A stretch of 64,000 nucleotides of DNA from Bacteroidota bacterium (lineage in GTDB: Bacteria; Bacteroidota; Bacteroidia; Bacteroidales; F082): contig JAHLLA010000001.1 of assembly GCA_020444415.1 (NCBI GenBank), positions 1 through 64,000 on the forward strand, read 5' to 3'. The notes below the pieces were generated by a model. It was not told the DNA's origin. It did no database searches and saw only the letters and a list, made by a program, of their open reading frames with translations. Position numbers and translations under genes: made by a program. This document shows positions 25,767 through 35,994 of the stretch, piece after piece. The first letter of the stretch is position 1; the number at the start of each line of letters is the position of its first letter.

Positions 25767-27785
25767 TTATTTATTTTGCTCCAATAATTTTTGCAATACT
25801 TCCTGGTTGATATTTACAGGATATTTTTCTTTTAATTCCTGAACCCATGCTTTTTCCAGGTATCCCTGATAGTCGGCTGTTGCCAGCCCTCTGGCTTCAT
25901 TTAATGATTTTTGGGTTGGTTTAAGCACTTCTCTTATTTTTACAAATACCACAAGATTTTCAACATCGGAGTTAATTTGATCTGAAAGGCCTTGCTTCCA
26001 CTCAACCTGATCAACATAAGCATTATCCCCTTTTTCGTAATATCCAGGTTTTATCTTTACCTTTTTCTGAATAGAATCCTGTTCGAGTGCAAGAGCGATG
26101 TCGCCATCATTATTATTCATATCGATAATCTTTTGGACCTGCTGCAGGATGTCTTTATCCCTGATCTCATAAACCGTTGCATCTACCCGCTTTTCCCACA
26201 TATAATCTTCATTATGCGCATTAAAATAGGTTTCCAGACCACTTGTATCAATCACTGCTTTCGACCAAACTTTTTCATCTGTTAGGTTAAAGAGTAAAAT
26301 CCCATCGTGATATTCTTGCATAAGGTCCTTGAATTCCGGGTAATTCTCTTCAAGATGCTGATCTTCATATTTGAGGCACATCTCATTCTCAAAACCAGCC
26401 AGCATCCTATTTAAATACACTTCAAGGTCGATCACTTCCTGTGGTGCCTGGTTGTTTTCTATGTATTTGGCAAATTCATACTGCGAATATTTTGTATCGC
26501 CAATTTTCAGAATAGGTTTTGTAAAAGCTGTTAATGTTTCGGCCTTAAATTTGCCCTGAAAAACCGTTGTATCCATTTGCTGGTATAGCTCATCCTTCGC
26601 TTTTTCATACACTTTTATACCATTTTCAGCTTTTATTTTCTGAATTACGGCTTCCTCGCTTTTTTGAGCTCTTTGATCTTTGGCGATCCTTTCTTTAAGT
26701 TTTGGTGCTTCTTCTTCAAAAGTTCCGGGTGTTTCGCAGCTTAATAATTTGATGATATGGAAGCCATACATGGTTTTTACCGGCTCTGATATGTCATTTA
26801 TTTCCATGTTGCTTACTGTTTCAACAAATTCGGGCACTACCCTGTTACAGGTAAATTTTGAAAGCTGTCCACCATTTCTGGCTGAGCCTTTATCTTCAGA
26901 ATATTGGACAACAGCATCCTCGAATGTCATCCCATCCTTAATTTTTTCGGAAATATTATTGATCTTTTCTGCTTTGCGTGCAGAATCCTCAGTACTGGCA
27001 TCGGGCCTCAAAGCCACGAAAATATGGGCTACCTGTACGGTACCCATTGCATCCTGAATGTCGTTTATTTTCAGCAAGTGGTATCCGAATTTTGTGCGTA
27101 CCGGTTCCGATACATCTCCCAATTCTGTTGAATAGGCTGCGGTTTCAAAAGGGTATACCATATTAAACACGGTAAAGTATCCGAGGTCGCCCTTATTACC
27201 CGGCCTAAACCCTTGCTGGTTGGGTACTGCTTCGCGGTCTTTTACTGACGGGTCTTCTGAAAATGCAACCGCCGCTTCTGAAAAATCCATGCCTCCTGCC
27301 ACTTTATTCTTGACCTCTATAATTTTATTATAGGCAACCAATGTATCTTCGGCACTGGCATTTTCATCCACCATAATGAGAATATGACTGGCCCGGATAT
27401 CTTTTTGCATCCTTTCGTACGCTTCTTCAAGCAATGCTTCATTCACATTTTCATCCACAAAATAAGGTTTAGCCAATTGTTCCCTGTAACTATTCAATTC
27501 TTTTTGAAAGACCTTTGAAGTGTCCATTTTAAGTTCCTCTGCTTCTTTTACCTTGAGTTTAAAATTGATGAAAAGATCAAGGTAATCTTCAATAGTACTG
27601 GTTTCATAAGCACTTGCCTGGTTGTTGTTTTTGTTATACACTTTCATGAACTCACCAACGGTAACTTTCTCATCGCCGATTGTAACCAGGGTTTTGTTGT
27701 CAAGAGAAAATTGTGCATTCACACTGATGCTGAATAAAATCAGCATACTTAAAGCCAATAAATTTTTCATTTTTTCCATCTTCAT
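25767..27785 (-). CDS. Periplasmic peptidyl-prolyl isomerase with two parvulin domains
   Basis: 672 residues. Signal peptide (to VNAQ), SurA/PrsA N-terminal helix region (~25-120), then two parvulin domains: ~125-235 (RASHILIMVDENASAEDT ... GDLGYFTVFNMVYPFE ... RTKFGYHLLKI) and ~240-345 (VQVAHIFVALRPDA ... NGGQLSKFTCNRVVPEF ... KTMYGFHIIKL). The long C-terminal part (~350-672) is helical and has no clear match. It follows guaB by 12 bases and begins the run of three folding genes. Likely outer-membrane protein biogenesis. ATG 27785 is used; ATG 27779 or 27770 would also give a signal peptide. Confidence 0.92.
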   Translation of the reverse strand: MKMEKMKNLLALSMLILFSISVNAQFSLDNKTLVTIGDEKVTVGEFMKVYNKNNNQASAYETSTIEDYLDLFINFKLKVKEAEELKMDTSKVFQKELNSYREQLAKPYFVDENVNEALLEEAYERMQKDIRASHILIMVDENASAEDTLVAYNKIIEVKNKVAGGMDFSEAAVAFSEDPSVKDREAVPNQQGFRPGNKGDLGYFTVFNMVYPFETAAYSTELGDVSEPVRTKFGYHLLKINDIQDAMGTVQVAHIFVALRPDASTEDSARKAEKINNISEKIKDGMTFEDAVVQYSEDKGSARNGGQLSKFTCNRVVPEFVETVSNMEINDISEPVKTMYGFHIIKLLSCETPGTFEEEAPKLKERIAKDQRAQKSEEAVIQKIKAENGIKVYEKAKDELYQQMDTTVFQGKFKAETLTAFTKPILKIGDTKYSQYEFAKYIENNQAPQEVIDLEVYLNRMLAGFENEMCLKYEDQHLEENYPEFKDLMQEYHDGILLFNLTDEKVWSKAVIDTSGLETYFNAHNEDYMWEKRVDATVYEIRDKDILQQVQKIIDMNNNDGDIALALEQDSIQKKVKIKPGYYEKGDNAYVDQVEWKQGLSDQINSDVENLVVFVKIREVLKPTQKSLNEARGLATADYQGYLEKAWVQELKEKYPVNINQEVLQKLLEQNK

Positions 27786-27797
27786 TATTAATCTGTT

Positions 27798-29273
27798 CTA
27801 TTTATTTCTGCTATAGTTTGGAGCCTCACGTGTGATGGTTATATCATGCGGATGGCTTTCTGCCGCTCCGGCGGCCGTAATTTTGATAAATCTTGCTTTT
27901 TGCAGGTCAGCAATGGTTTGCGAACCTGTATATCCCATTCCTGAGCGCAGTCCACCTACCATCTGCACCACCACTTCACTTAAAGAACCTTTGTAAGGTA
28001 CACGCCCTACAATCCCTTCAGGTACAAGCTTTTTTATATCATCTTCAGCATCCTGAAAATAACGGTCTTTTGAACCGTCTTTCATAGCCTCAACCGAACC
28101 CATACCCCGGTAGGTTTTAAATTTTCTGCCGTCGTAAATGATGGTCTCGCCTGGCGATTCATCAACTCCTGCAAATAAAGAACCTGCCATAATGGTGTCA
28201 GCACCAGCAGCAATTGCTTTAACAATATCACCGGTATAACGAATTCCGCCATCGGCAATAACGGGCGTCCCCGAGCCTTTTACGGCCTGCGACACCTCGT
28301 AAATGGCAGATAACTGCGGTACACCTACACCTGCAATAACACGTGTTGTGCATATCGATCCGGGTCCGATGCCCACTTTGATGGCGTCAGCTCCTACAGC
28401 CAGAAGATCCAATGCAGCTTCAGCGGTGGCTATATTTCCAACAATCAGGTCTACCTCAGGGAAATTCGCTTTGATGTTTTTTGCCATATCAAGCACACCT
28501 TGCGAGTGGCCATGGGCTGTGTCAACCACAATGGCATCAACTCCGGCATTTACCAGAGCAGTTACTCTTTTCATCGTATCGGTTGCAATTCCCACCGCTG
28601 CTGCTACCCTTAGTCTTCCTTTTTCATCCTTACAACTGTTTGGGTGGGTGGCTATCTTTAAAATGTCTTTGTAAGTGATCAGTCCTACAAGCTTAAAGTC
28701 TTTGTCCACAACCGGCAACTTTTCAATCCTGTGTTCCTGAAGTATATCGGCAGCTTTTTCAAAGTTGGTGAATTCGGTAGTAGTAATGAGATTTTCTTTG
28801 GTCATGGCTTGTTGCACCTTCTTATGATGATCACGCTCAAAACGGAGGTCGCGATTCGTGACAATACCTACCAGTTTATTGGTATCGTCTACTACAGGAA
28901 TACCGCCAATGCTATATTCTTTCATAATATCCAGCGCATCCTGCACGGTTGCTTCAACACGGAGTGTGATTGGGTCCAGGATCATGCCATTTTCCGCACG
29001 CTTCACTTTCTTTACTTCGTTTGCCTGACGGTCAATGGACATGTTTTTATGCATCACGCCGATACCGCCTTCCTGAGCCATTGCAATAGCCATCTTTGAT
29101 TCCGTAACCGTATCCATAGCAGCTGAAATCACTGGAATTTTGAGGGAAATATTTCTTGAGAATCTAGTAGATAAGTCGGTTTCTCTTGGAAGCACTTTTG
29201 AATGAGCCGGCACAAGCAATACATCATCGTAAGTTAAGCCTTCACCCTTAAATTTTTCGCTATCAAAGGACAT
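27798..29273 (-). CDS. guaB: Inosine-5'-monophosphate dehydrogenase
   Basis: 491 residues; oxidises IMP to XMP with NAD, the committed step to GMP. Classic layout: a TIM barrel split by two CBS domains (~95-210, [36 protein letters not shown]). The catalytic loop is [20 protein letters not shown], and the flap follows around [10 protein letters not shown]. It has its own -7 box 24 bases upstream and leads a transcription unit with three periplasmic folding genes and moxR. Confidence 0.97.
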   Translation of the reverse strand: MSFDSEKFKGEGLTYDDVLLVPAHSKVLPRETDLSTRFSRNISLKIPVISAAMDTVTESKMAIAMAQEGGIGVMHKNMSIDRQANEVKKVKRAENGMILDPITLRVEATVQDALDIMKEYSIGGIPVVDDTNKLVGIVTNRDLRFERDHHKKVQQAMTKENLITTTEFTNFEKAADILQEHRIEKLPVVDKDFKLVGLITYKDILKIATHPNSCKDEKGRLRVAAAVGIATDTMKRVTALVNAGVDAIVVDTAHGHSQGVLDMAKNIKANFPEVDLIVGNIATAEAALDLLAVGADAIKVGIGPGSICTTRVIAGVGVPQLSAIYEVSQAVKGSGTPVIADGGIRYTGDIVKAIAAGADTIMAGSLFAGVDESPGETIIYDGRKFKTYRGMGSVEAMKDGSKDRYFQDAEDDIKKLVPEGIVGRVPYKGSLSEVVVQMVGGLRSGMGYTGSQTIADLQKARFIKITAAGAAESHPHDITITREAPNYSRNK

Positions 29274-29296
29274 GATCAGAATGTTTTAAAATTGGC

Positions 29297-29304
29297 CAAA
29301 AGTA
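29297..29304 (-). promoter_or_regulatory. -7 box of guaB
   Basis: TACTTTTG on the minus strand matches TAnnTTTG and lies 23 bases upstream of the guaB ATG at 29273. Confidence 0.5.
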
Positions 29305-29364
29305 CCAAATTTATCGATACCCTTTTATGCCTTAACTGCACGGAATGGTCTTATTTAACATCCT

Positions 29365-31428
29365 TTAATATATTACAGTAACTGTTCCCCGTTGATTAAA
29401 TGAATTGCCATAAACATCCAGGTACTGAAACTTGTAAATATAGGTACCCTGCATAACCGGAGAACCATTGTAAGTACCATCCCAGCCTTCATATGGATCA
29501 GTAGTTTCAAAAATCAATTGCCCCCACCGATTATATATTTGGAAAAAATAGTTGCTGCCACCCAAAAACCTGAAGATTGGTTTGAAAACTTCCTCCGTTT
29601 CAGGTTTAAAAGCATTCGGAAAATAAATGTCCGATTCGGGGATGACCACCGCACGGTTGGAGTTACTTTTTTCCTTAAATCCGAAATTATTTCCTGGCCT
29701 TTCAACCGCCTGTACCCAGTAAACGAGGTTTTCAGCGTCATTGTTCAGGTTAGAGATGTCATCGATATATTCATTTTCATACCAATAAACCGAATCGATG
29801 GGTGATACAGGTTCCAAACTGCTATCTTTCCGGTAGATATAATATTTTTCCACTCCAGCTTTCCAACCTTCAAACCTGTTCCACCTCAACCAGTTATGAT
29901 CTCTGTCTTTAATAACTGCAGAAAGCGCCATGGTTTTTAACCTGTTAGATTCCAGTACTTTTCTATTACAACTGTCCATGGTCTTTACCCCGTAGAAGTA
30001 ATAACCTAGTAAACCATTTGCACTTGTATCCATCACTGTGAAAGGGTTGTTTGTTAATGTATCCACCGGGATGGTCATTAGGTAGTTGAGTACTTCATCA
30101 CCCGGTTCACTTCGCCAAAGCTGCAAATACGAATGTGTAACGACCGTATCATAGTCTATTGTCAGCTCAATTTGATTATCGGGCATCACATTGGCATTAA
30201 CGAAGTATGAATAGGTAGGTTTTTCGTATCCATATGTATAAATAGATTGCATACAGGATGATGTTGTATAATAAGTATTCCCTTTATATACCTTCTCACG
30301 GATGTAATAATCATAAATCCTACCTACCCTCAAGTTTGAGTCAACCGCGGTTATAATATCATTTTCTATTCTGTCATAATTTTGGGCATTTAGTGTTCTG
30401 TCAATTTTAGCTTGATACAAGCCTGCACTTGAGTTACCTTTTAATTCAAAAGTGATGGAATCAGCCTCATAGTCAATAAATGGTTCAAAAGTTATGGTCG
30501 CCTCCAGCATGCATGGGTTGTAAACAATATCGATTAGACGGATATTCTGGAGCGGGTTTGCAAAAGTTCCTATGCTTTTATTTCCACAACTATCAATAGC
30601 TGAAATCGCATATTTATGAATGGTGTCGCAGGCAGGCACTAAAGTATCGACATAAAATGTTGAATTAATTCCGTAAACGGTATCAATTTCAATCCAATTG
30701 GGTTGCCATCTATACAAAATATATCCGATTACATCTTCACTAACAGATGCTTCCCATCCCATCACGATCCGTGGTTCTCCATCAATATAATTGATACTTA
30801 CAGAATCAAAAACGGGTTTATCAGGGGAGGTAACATCTATGAATTGCTCACCGCGTATATTTGACCGTGTAATGCATCCTCCTTCATTTGAAAGCTCTAT
30901 CCTGAAATTTACCCGCTTATTACACACATGTACTTGCTGTTTAAAAGGTTCAGAGGTCGCTGAATCGATTAAATTCAAGACGCCAAATACATCTTCCATG
31001 TAAATATAATACATATCATTTGAACCATCTGGCAATGGGTTGGCTGGTGGATTCCAGTACAAAGTGGCTTCATTAAGGTCGGCAGAAATGCCAACTTGTA
31101 AAAAAATCGTTTGCATGATCTCAGACGGTACACTAGCATTCTGATACACCGCATCAACACGGTACTTTTGCGATTGATTATCCGCCTGTGCTCCCAGATG
31201 CGTAAATGATAATTCTCCAGGTATCGCGTTGCCAACCATTATAAAACCTGTTCCGTTATTGTAAAAAATATCGTAGGCTTTCAATTCTGCTGGTTCAGCA
31301 GGTGGTAACCAGTGAATGGTTACATCTCCATTTTCATCCACATCAAGGCAGGTTATGGTGGGGCTTTGCTGAGCGTAAGCCCAAATTGGCATAAGAATAA
31401 CAAAGAAAAGATACCTGATGTTTTTCAT
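29365..31428 (-). CDS. Secreted fibronectin-like protein with type B T9SS sorting domain
   Basis: 687 residues. Signal peptide (to AYAQ, ~19), then several fibronectin type III-like beta-sandwich modules (for instance CLDVDENGDVTIHWLPPAEPAELKAYDIFY, split here by description only; others near 205-300 and 395-600). The C-terminus ~600-687 is the gliding-motility-associated CHU_C/type B sorting domain: IYFPNAFKPETEEV, FQIYNRWGQLIFET, YEGWDGTYNGSPVMQGTYIYKF. Type B cargo is exported by T9SS with PorP/SprF-like partners, often as adhesin-like surface proteins; no such partner is adjacent. Substrate unknown. Confidence 0.9.
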   Translation of the reverse strand: MKNIRYLFFVILMPIWAYAQQSPTITCLDVDENGDVTIHWLPPAEPAELKAYDIFYNNGTGFIMVGNAIPGELSFTHLGAQADNQSQKYRVDAVYQNASVPSEIMQTIFLQVGISADLNEATLYWNPPANPLPDGSNDMYYIYMEDVFGVLNLIDSATSEPFKQQVHVCNKRVNFRIELSNEGGCITRSNIRGEQFIDVTSPDKPVFDSVSINYIDGEPRIVMGWEASVSEDVIGYILYRWQPNWIEIDTVYGINSTFYVDTLVPACDTIHKYAISAIDSCGNKSIGTFANPLQNIRLIDIVYNPCMLEATITFEPFIDYEADSITFELKGNSSAGLYQAKIDRTLNAQNYDRIENDIITAVDSNLRVGRIYDYYIREKVYKGNTYYTTSSCMQSIYTYGYEKPTYSYFVNANVMPDNQIELTIDYDTVVTHSYLQLWRSEPGDEVLNYLMTIPVDTLTNNPFTVMDTSANGLLGYYFYGVKTMDSCNRKVLESNRLKTMALSAVIKDRDHNWLRWNRFEGWKAGVEKYYIYRKDSSLEPVSPIDSVYWYENEYIDDISNLNNDAENLVYWVQAVERPGNNFGFKEKSNSNRAVVIPESDIYFPNAFKPETEEVFKPIFRFLGGSNYFFQIYNRWGQLIFETTDPYEGWDGTYNGSPVMQGTYIYKFQYLDVYGNSFNQRGTVTVIY

Positions 31429-31446
31429 TTTTGGTCAATAACTATT

Positions 31447-32748
31447 TCACGAATTATTTACCTTTCCAACCACCAAAGTTATCATTTCTTCCGGACTGAA
31501 ATATGAGCCTGCCGTTTCCAGCAATTCTTCAGGTGTGACCTTTAAAATTTCATTCAGGCTTTTCTTGTAAAATAAAAAGCCTTCGCCCATATTTTTTGCC
31601 GATTTAAAACGCTCTGCCAGAGCAAATGGCCCATCAAAAGTACGCAGGAAAGTTCCGTAAATATAATTCTTCACACGACTTAACTCATCCTTCCCAACTT
31701 TTTCTGTTTGCAAGCGGTTTAATTCAAACATGATTTCTTTAAGGGCCATTTCTGTCGAATCTGCTTTCACTTCTGTTGACACTGAGAAGAATCCTGCATG
31801 TTTATAATTTGTAACAAAGGAATGCACACCATAAGTAAAGCCTTTGTCTTCGCGTAAATTAGACATCAAACGAGAGCCAAAATACCCACCAAGAATCGTA
31901 TTTAACAAAAGGAATTTATTATAATCAGGATGTTTTTTGCTGAAAATCGGCCGGCCGATTCTGATAGCCGATTGCATGGCATCTGGCTTTTCGATAAACT
32001 TTTTTCTTATTCCAACCATACCCTTGTTCGGAACCTGGTATTCAAATGAATTACCTGGTTGCCATGTTTTACCGATATGTTGATTCAGCAAGCCTACGAT
32101 CTCATCATTGATATTTCCACTTACAACCAAATATGCATTGGATGGTTGATAATGGCGTTTATAAAAATGCGCCAGATCATTTCTTTCAATCATGTCGAAG
32201 TCTGCAAGTTCCAACACCTGTCCGTATGCCGATCCTTCACCGAATACGAGTTTATTAAACTCCAACATGGCCTTATAACGTACCTTTTCGCTGTTTATTA
32301 AATATTCCTGCCTTTGTCTATCGACATGAATTCTCAACTCTTCTTCAGGAAATGTAGCCTCCATCAGCATATGTCCGATCACCGGGATTAAATATTTTAA
32401 ATGCTTCGATAACAAATACAGTGTAATAGTAGAAGTATCTTTGGTAACTGAAACGTCGAGGTAGGCACCATAATAATCAATAAGTGTGGCAATCTCAGAA
32501 GAATCATAGCCTCGAGTTCCTTCTTTTAACAGCTTGCCCACGCTGGCGGCAGTTAATTTTTTTTCCTGAAATACTGAACCCGCGTTGATCACGATATCAA
32601 TCCGTAATACGTTTTCAGTGCCCGCGTTTATTAAAAAAACTTCCAGGCCATTATCGAGGATTTCCTTATCCGGTTCCTCAAAAACTAAATGCACTGGAGT
32701 TCCGTGTGGCGGTATGTTGCTTCTGTTTATTTGTAGTTGCTTACTCAT
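31447..32748 (-). CDS. M16-family peptidase, non-catalytic partner
   Basis: 433 residues, with two M16 (insulinase/mitochondrial processing peptidase-like) half-barrels. The inverted zinc motif HxxEH expected near residue 60 is absent (AASVGKLLKEGTRGYDSSE occupies the place), while the C-terminal M16_C domain is intact (DNAYLVVSGN-type, LGGYFGSRLMSNLREDKGFTYG with the R/Y pair). This is the substrate-binding, inactive subunit of a heterodimer whose active subunit is the preceding gene, with which it overlaps by 4 bases (ATGA). No signal peptide, so the pair is likely cytoplasmic. Confidence 0.92.
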   Translation of the reverse strand: MSKQLQINRSNIPPHGTPVHLVFEEPDKEILDNGLEVFLINAGTENVLRIDIVINAGSVFQEKKLTAASVGKLLKEGTRGYDSSEIATLIDYYGAYLDVSVTKDTSTITLYLLSKHLKYLIPVIGHMLMEATFPEEELRIHVDRQRQEYLINSEKVRYKAMLEFNKLVFGEGSAYGQVLELADFDMIERNDLAHFYKRHYQPSNAYLVVSGNINDEIVGLLNQHIGKTWQPGNSFEYQVPNKGMVGIRKKFIEKPDAMQSAIRIGRPIFSKKHPDYNKFLLLNTILGGYFGSRLMSNLREDKGFTYGVHSFVTNYKHAGFFSVSTEVKADSTEMALKEIMFELNRLQTEKVGKDELSRVKNYIYGTFLRTFDGPFALAERFKSAKNMGEGFLFYKKSLNEILKVTPEELLETAGSYFSPEEMITLVVGKVNNS

Positions 32749-33992
32749 TCATTACCATTTACAGCCTGGTAATACAAAATACTCGGCTTTGTTTCCATAA
32801 AAATTTCATTAGCCTTATCCATGATATCCTCCCTGCTAACCTTCTGGTATTTGGCAACTTCATCGTTTATCATTGAGGCACTTCCCAACATTTCGAAATA
32901 AGCCAGATTCATCGCCTTACTTAAAATCGACATCCTGGAGAACATTAAGTTAGCCTCAATTTTATTGTTCACTTTTTTCAGTTCATCTTCCTCTATCAAT
33001 TGATCACAAATTTTTTCTATCTCATGAAAGATCAGTTTCTCAGCATCCTCTTTTGAGGCGCCATTTAAAAGCTTACCGGTTACTATGAACAAACCACTGT
33101 CAAGATCACCTGTAACAAAAGCACTGATGTCGGAAAACATTTTTGACTTTTTGATTAGGTTTTGATACATCCTTGATGAGTTTCCATTGGATAGAACATC
33201 CGAGATCAAATCCGTTTTATAAAACCCCCGGTTAGCTCTCTCAGGCATATGCCACGCCATATAAATTGCGCTTTGAGGTACTTTCCTTTCAACGGTTAAT
33301 TCTCTCAAATCAGTCTGCAGGGGTTCCTTGGGATAATTTCTTTCAATGGTCTTTCCGGGAGGAATCGGGCCAAACCATTTTTCAGCGAGCCTAATGATCT
33401 CTTCTGTTTCGACATCGCCTGCTACAGAAAGAATAGCATTGTCAGGATTATAAAATGTCTGATAAAAAGATTTCACCTCCTGCATACCAGCTTTTTCAAT
33501 ATGACTGATGTCTTTACCAATAGTATTCCACTGATAGGGATGTTTCTGATAAGCCATGGGTTTCAGCAACAGGTACACATCACCATAAGGCTGGTTCAGG
33601 TAATTTTGTTTAAACTCTTCTATTACCACCTGCCGCTGCACATCCAGACTTTTTTCTGAAAATGCCAGCGATAACATGCGATCTGATTCCAACCAGAAGG
33701 CCGTCTCAATATTATTCTTCGGAATAGTTAAATAGTAGTTTGTATAATCATTATTCGTAAATGCATTGTTTTCGCCCCCGGCTTTCTGAAGCGGCTCATC
33801 ATATTTTGGAATATGCACAGAACCTCCAAACATCAGGTGCTCAAAAAGGTGCGCAAAACCGGTTCGGTCAGGACTTTCATCTCTTGAGCCAACTTTATAG
33901 ATGATATTCATTGCAACCATAGGTGTACTTTTATCCTTATGGATAATTATGTGTAAACCATTGGCTAATGTAAAGGATTCAAAAGGCAACAT
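32745..33992 (-). CDS. M16-family zinc peptidase, catalytic subunit
   Basis: 415 residues. The inverted zinc motif is intact: His48, Glu51 and His52 in HLFEHLMFGG, with a downstream Glu in the helix VQRQVVIEEFKQN completing the site. The M16_C region follows (~165-340, including AIYMAWHMPERANRG and SNGNSSRMYQNLIK). It degrades short peptides or processes substrates in the cavity formed with its inactive partner. No signal peptide. Its -7 box (34014-34021) lies 21 bases upstream, back-to-back with the glyA promoter. Confidence 0.94.
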   Translation of the reverse strand: MLPFESFTLANGLHIIIHKDKSTPMVAMNIIYKVGSRDESPDRTGFAHLFEHLMFGGSVHIPKYDEPLQKAGGENNAFTNNDYTNYYLTIPKNNIETAFWLESDRMLSLAFSEKSLDVQRQVVIEEFKQNYLNQPYGDVYLLLKPMAYQKHPYQWNTIGKDISHIEKAGMQEVKSFYQTFYNPDNAILSVAGDVETEEIIRLAEKWFGPIPPGKTIERNYPKEPLQTDLRELTVERKVPQSAIYMAWHMPERANRGFYKTDLISDVLSNGNSSRMYQNLIKKSKMFSDISAFVTGDLDSGLFIVTGKLLNGASKEDAEKLIFHEIEKICDQLIEEDELKKVNNKIEANLMFSRMSILSKAMNLAYFEMLGSASMINDEVAKYQKVSREDIMDKANEIFMETKPSILYYQAVNGNE

Positions 33993-34013
33993 ATTCTATT
34001 TTTAATTAGCTTG

Positions 34014-34021
34014 CAAACTTA
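34014..34021 (-). promoter_or_regulatory. -7 box of the M16 peptidase pair
   Basis: TAAGTTTG on the minus strand, 21 bases upstream of the ATG at 33992. It is divergent from the glyA promoter, 35 bases away. Confidence 0.5.
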
Positions 34022-34055
34022 AGGATATAACTTAAAATGACCCATTTTATTTTAA

Positions 34056-34084
34056 TTGAATCTCTTCAAAAAATGCTACTTTTG
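34056..34084 (+). promoter_or_regulatory. Promoter of glyA
   Basis: TTG (34056-34058), an 18-base spacer and TACTTTTG (34077-34084) form a complete Bacteroidota vegetative promoter. The leader to ATG 34126 is about 35 bases. Confidence 0.75.
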
Positions 34085-34125
34085 TAGGTCGTATCTGATG
34101 AATTTTTAACCCTAAAAGAGTGATC

Positions 34126-35406
34126 ATGGAAAGAGATCAAAAAATATTTGACCTGATTAAACAGGAAAAAGAAAGACAAATGCACGGCATTGAATTAATT
34201 GCCTCTGAAAATTTTGTAAGCGATCAGGTGCTGGAAGCAATGGGCTCAGTACTGACTAATAAATACGCGGAAGGATATCCCGGAAAGCGTTATTACGGTG
34301 GCTGCGAAATTGTGGATCAATCAGAACAACTGGCGATAGACCGGGCTTGTGAATTATTTGATGCTGATTATGCTAATGTACAACCACATTCAGGTGCCCA
34401 GGCCAATATGGCAGTTTTTCTTGCTTGCCTGCAGCCAGGCGATACATTTATGGGACTTGACTTATCGCACGGTGGTCACCTTTCGCATGGTTCATTTGTA
34501 AACTCATCAGGTATTTTATATAAGCCGATCGCCTATAAAGTAGATGAAGAGACTGGTACTGTTGATTATGAAGAAATGGAAAAACTGGCTCAAAAGGAAA
34601 ACCCTAAAATGATTATTGCAGGCGCTTCAGCTTATTCACGCGATTGGGATTATGAACGCATGAGAAATATAGCTGATGAAATTGGTGCTATATTGATGGC
34701 TGATATAGCCCATCCTGCCGGTTTGATTGCAAAAGGTATTTTAAACGACCCGATCGAATACTGCCACATCGTAACCACAACTACACATAAAACCTTGCGC
34801 GGCCCCAGGGGTGGCATGATCCTAATGGGTGAAGATTTTGAAAACCCCTGGGGCTTAAAAACTCCAAAGGGAGAAACAAAAATGATGTCGGCTGTACTTA
34901 ATTCAGCAGTTTTTCCCGGAATTCAGGGAGGTCCTTTAGAACATGTCATCGCATCCAAAGCAGTGGCCTTTGGAGAGGCATTAACCGATTCCTATTTTGA
35001 ATATATCCTTCAGGTGAAAAAGAATGCTGATGTAATGGCCCAGGCATTTGTCGACAGGAATTACAAAGTGATATCCGGCGGAACTGATAACCATCTGATG
35101 CTGATCGACCTGAGAAGTAAATTCCCTGACATCACCGGAAAAGTGGTAGAAAATACACTTGTAAAAGCAGATATTACCATTAATAAAAACATGGTGCCTT
35201 TTGATAGCCGCTCTCCATTTCAAACGAGCGGTTTAAGGGTTGGCACGCCGGCCATCACTTCACGCGGACTTAAAGAGCATCATATGGAACCTATCGTTGA
35301 TTTGATTGATGAAGTGATCAGCAATATTGATAATGATGATGTGCTTGCGTCGGTAAAAAAACGTGTGAATGCGATGATGGAAGGCTTTCCCCTTTTCGCT
35401 TATTAG
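34126..35406 (+). CDS. glyA: Serine hydroxymethyltransferase
   Basis: 426 residues; a PLP enzyme interconverting serine and glycine while charging tetrahydrofolate with one-carbon units. Visible motifs: [23 protein letters not shown], the PLP-Lys in [14 protein letters not shown], and the C-terminal [15 protein letters not shown]. The start is taken at ATG 34126; the GTG two codons upstream is also in frame. It is monocistronic, with a full promoter upstream and a terminator downstream. Confidence 0.97.
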   Translation: MERDQKIFDLIKQEKERQMHGIELIASENFVSDQVLEAMGSVLTNKYAEGYPGKRYYGGCEIVDQSEQLAIDRACELFDADYANVQPHSGAQANMAVFLACLQPGDTFMGLDLSHGGHLSHGSFVNSSGILYKPIAYKVDEETGTVDYEEMEKLAQKENPKMIIAGASAYSRDWDYERMRNIADEIGAILMADIAHPAGLIAKGILNDPIEYCHIVTTTTHKTLRGPRGGMILMGEDFENPWGLKTPKGETKMMSAVLNSAVFPGIQGGPLEHVIASKAVAFGEALTDSYFEYILQVKKNADVMAQAFVDRNYKVISGGTDNHLMLIDLRSKFPDITGKVVENTLVKADITINKNMVPFDSRSPFQTSGLRVGTPAITSRGLKEHHMEPIVDLIDEVISNIDNDDVLASVKKRVNAMMEGFPLFAY

Positions 35407-35427
35407 TCCGAAATAAAATATCAGCCG

Positions 35428-35461
35428 AAAATTGCCATCTTTATAGAGGTGACAATTTTTT
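35428..35461 (+). terminator. Terminator of glyA
   Basis: AAAATTG ... CAATTTT arms with an inner pairing (one mismatch, two G-U pairs) are followed by a run of Ts, 22 bases after the glyA stop. An A/T-rich but plausible intrinsic terminator. Confidence 0.55.
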
Positions 35462-35499
35462 CAAAGAGCATCCCGATAATAATAATCGCTAATTGAACT

Positions 35500-35994
35500 A
35501 TGAAAACACTATATATTGTTCGCCATGCCAAATCATCCTGGTCCGACCGATCACTGAGTGATCACGAAAGACTTTTGATGCGAAAAGGCATTGTTAAAAC
35601 AAAAAAAATTACAGACTTTCTGAGTAAACAAATCAAATGCCCTGACCTGTTGCTTTCAAGTACCGCTGTCAGAGCAAAAAAAACAGCGGACCTGGTAGCC
35701 AAAGAATTAGATTATCCGGAGGATAGAATCGTGACAAGCAAAGCTTTATATCATGCTGATTCTGAAGAAATTTTTGATGAGATATACGGCATATCAAACA
35801 ACATCAACAATTTGATGATCTTCGGGCATAATCCCGGATTGACATACTTCGTTAACCTGTTTTTGCGTCCAACTATTGAAAATTTACCCACATCAGGAGT
35901 TGTGAGCATAGAATTTATTACCGACAAATGGGAAGAAATCAGTGAAGCGAAATTTCATGTTAACTTTGTCGTGTTTCCTAAAATGCTAAAATAG
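35500..35994 (+). CDS. sixA: SixA-type phosphohistidine phosphatase
   Basis: 164 residues in the histidine phosphatase (phosphoglycerate mutase-like) fold. RHAKSSWSD at the N-terminus carries the nucleophilic His, and GHNPGLTYF the second His; an Arg follows at SSTAVRAKKTA. SixA removes phosphate from phosphohistidine in signalling or PTS proteins. It abuts ppk1 with no intervening base (stop TAG directly followed by ATG), so the two are translationally coupled. Polyphosphate kinase works through a phosphohistidine intermediate, which makes the pairing suggestive. Confidence 0.92.
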   Translation: MKTLYIVRHAKSSWSDRSLSDHERLLMRKGIVKTKKITDFLSKQIKCPDLLLSSTAVRAKKTADLVAKELDYPEDRIVTSKALYHADSEEIFDEIYGISNNINNLMIFGHNPGLTYFVNLFLRPTIENLPTSGVVSIEFITDKWEEISEAKFHVNFVVFPKMLK

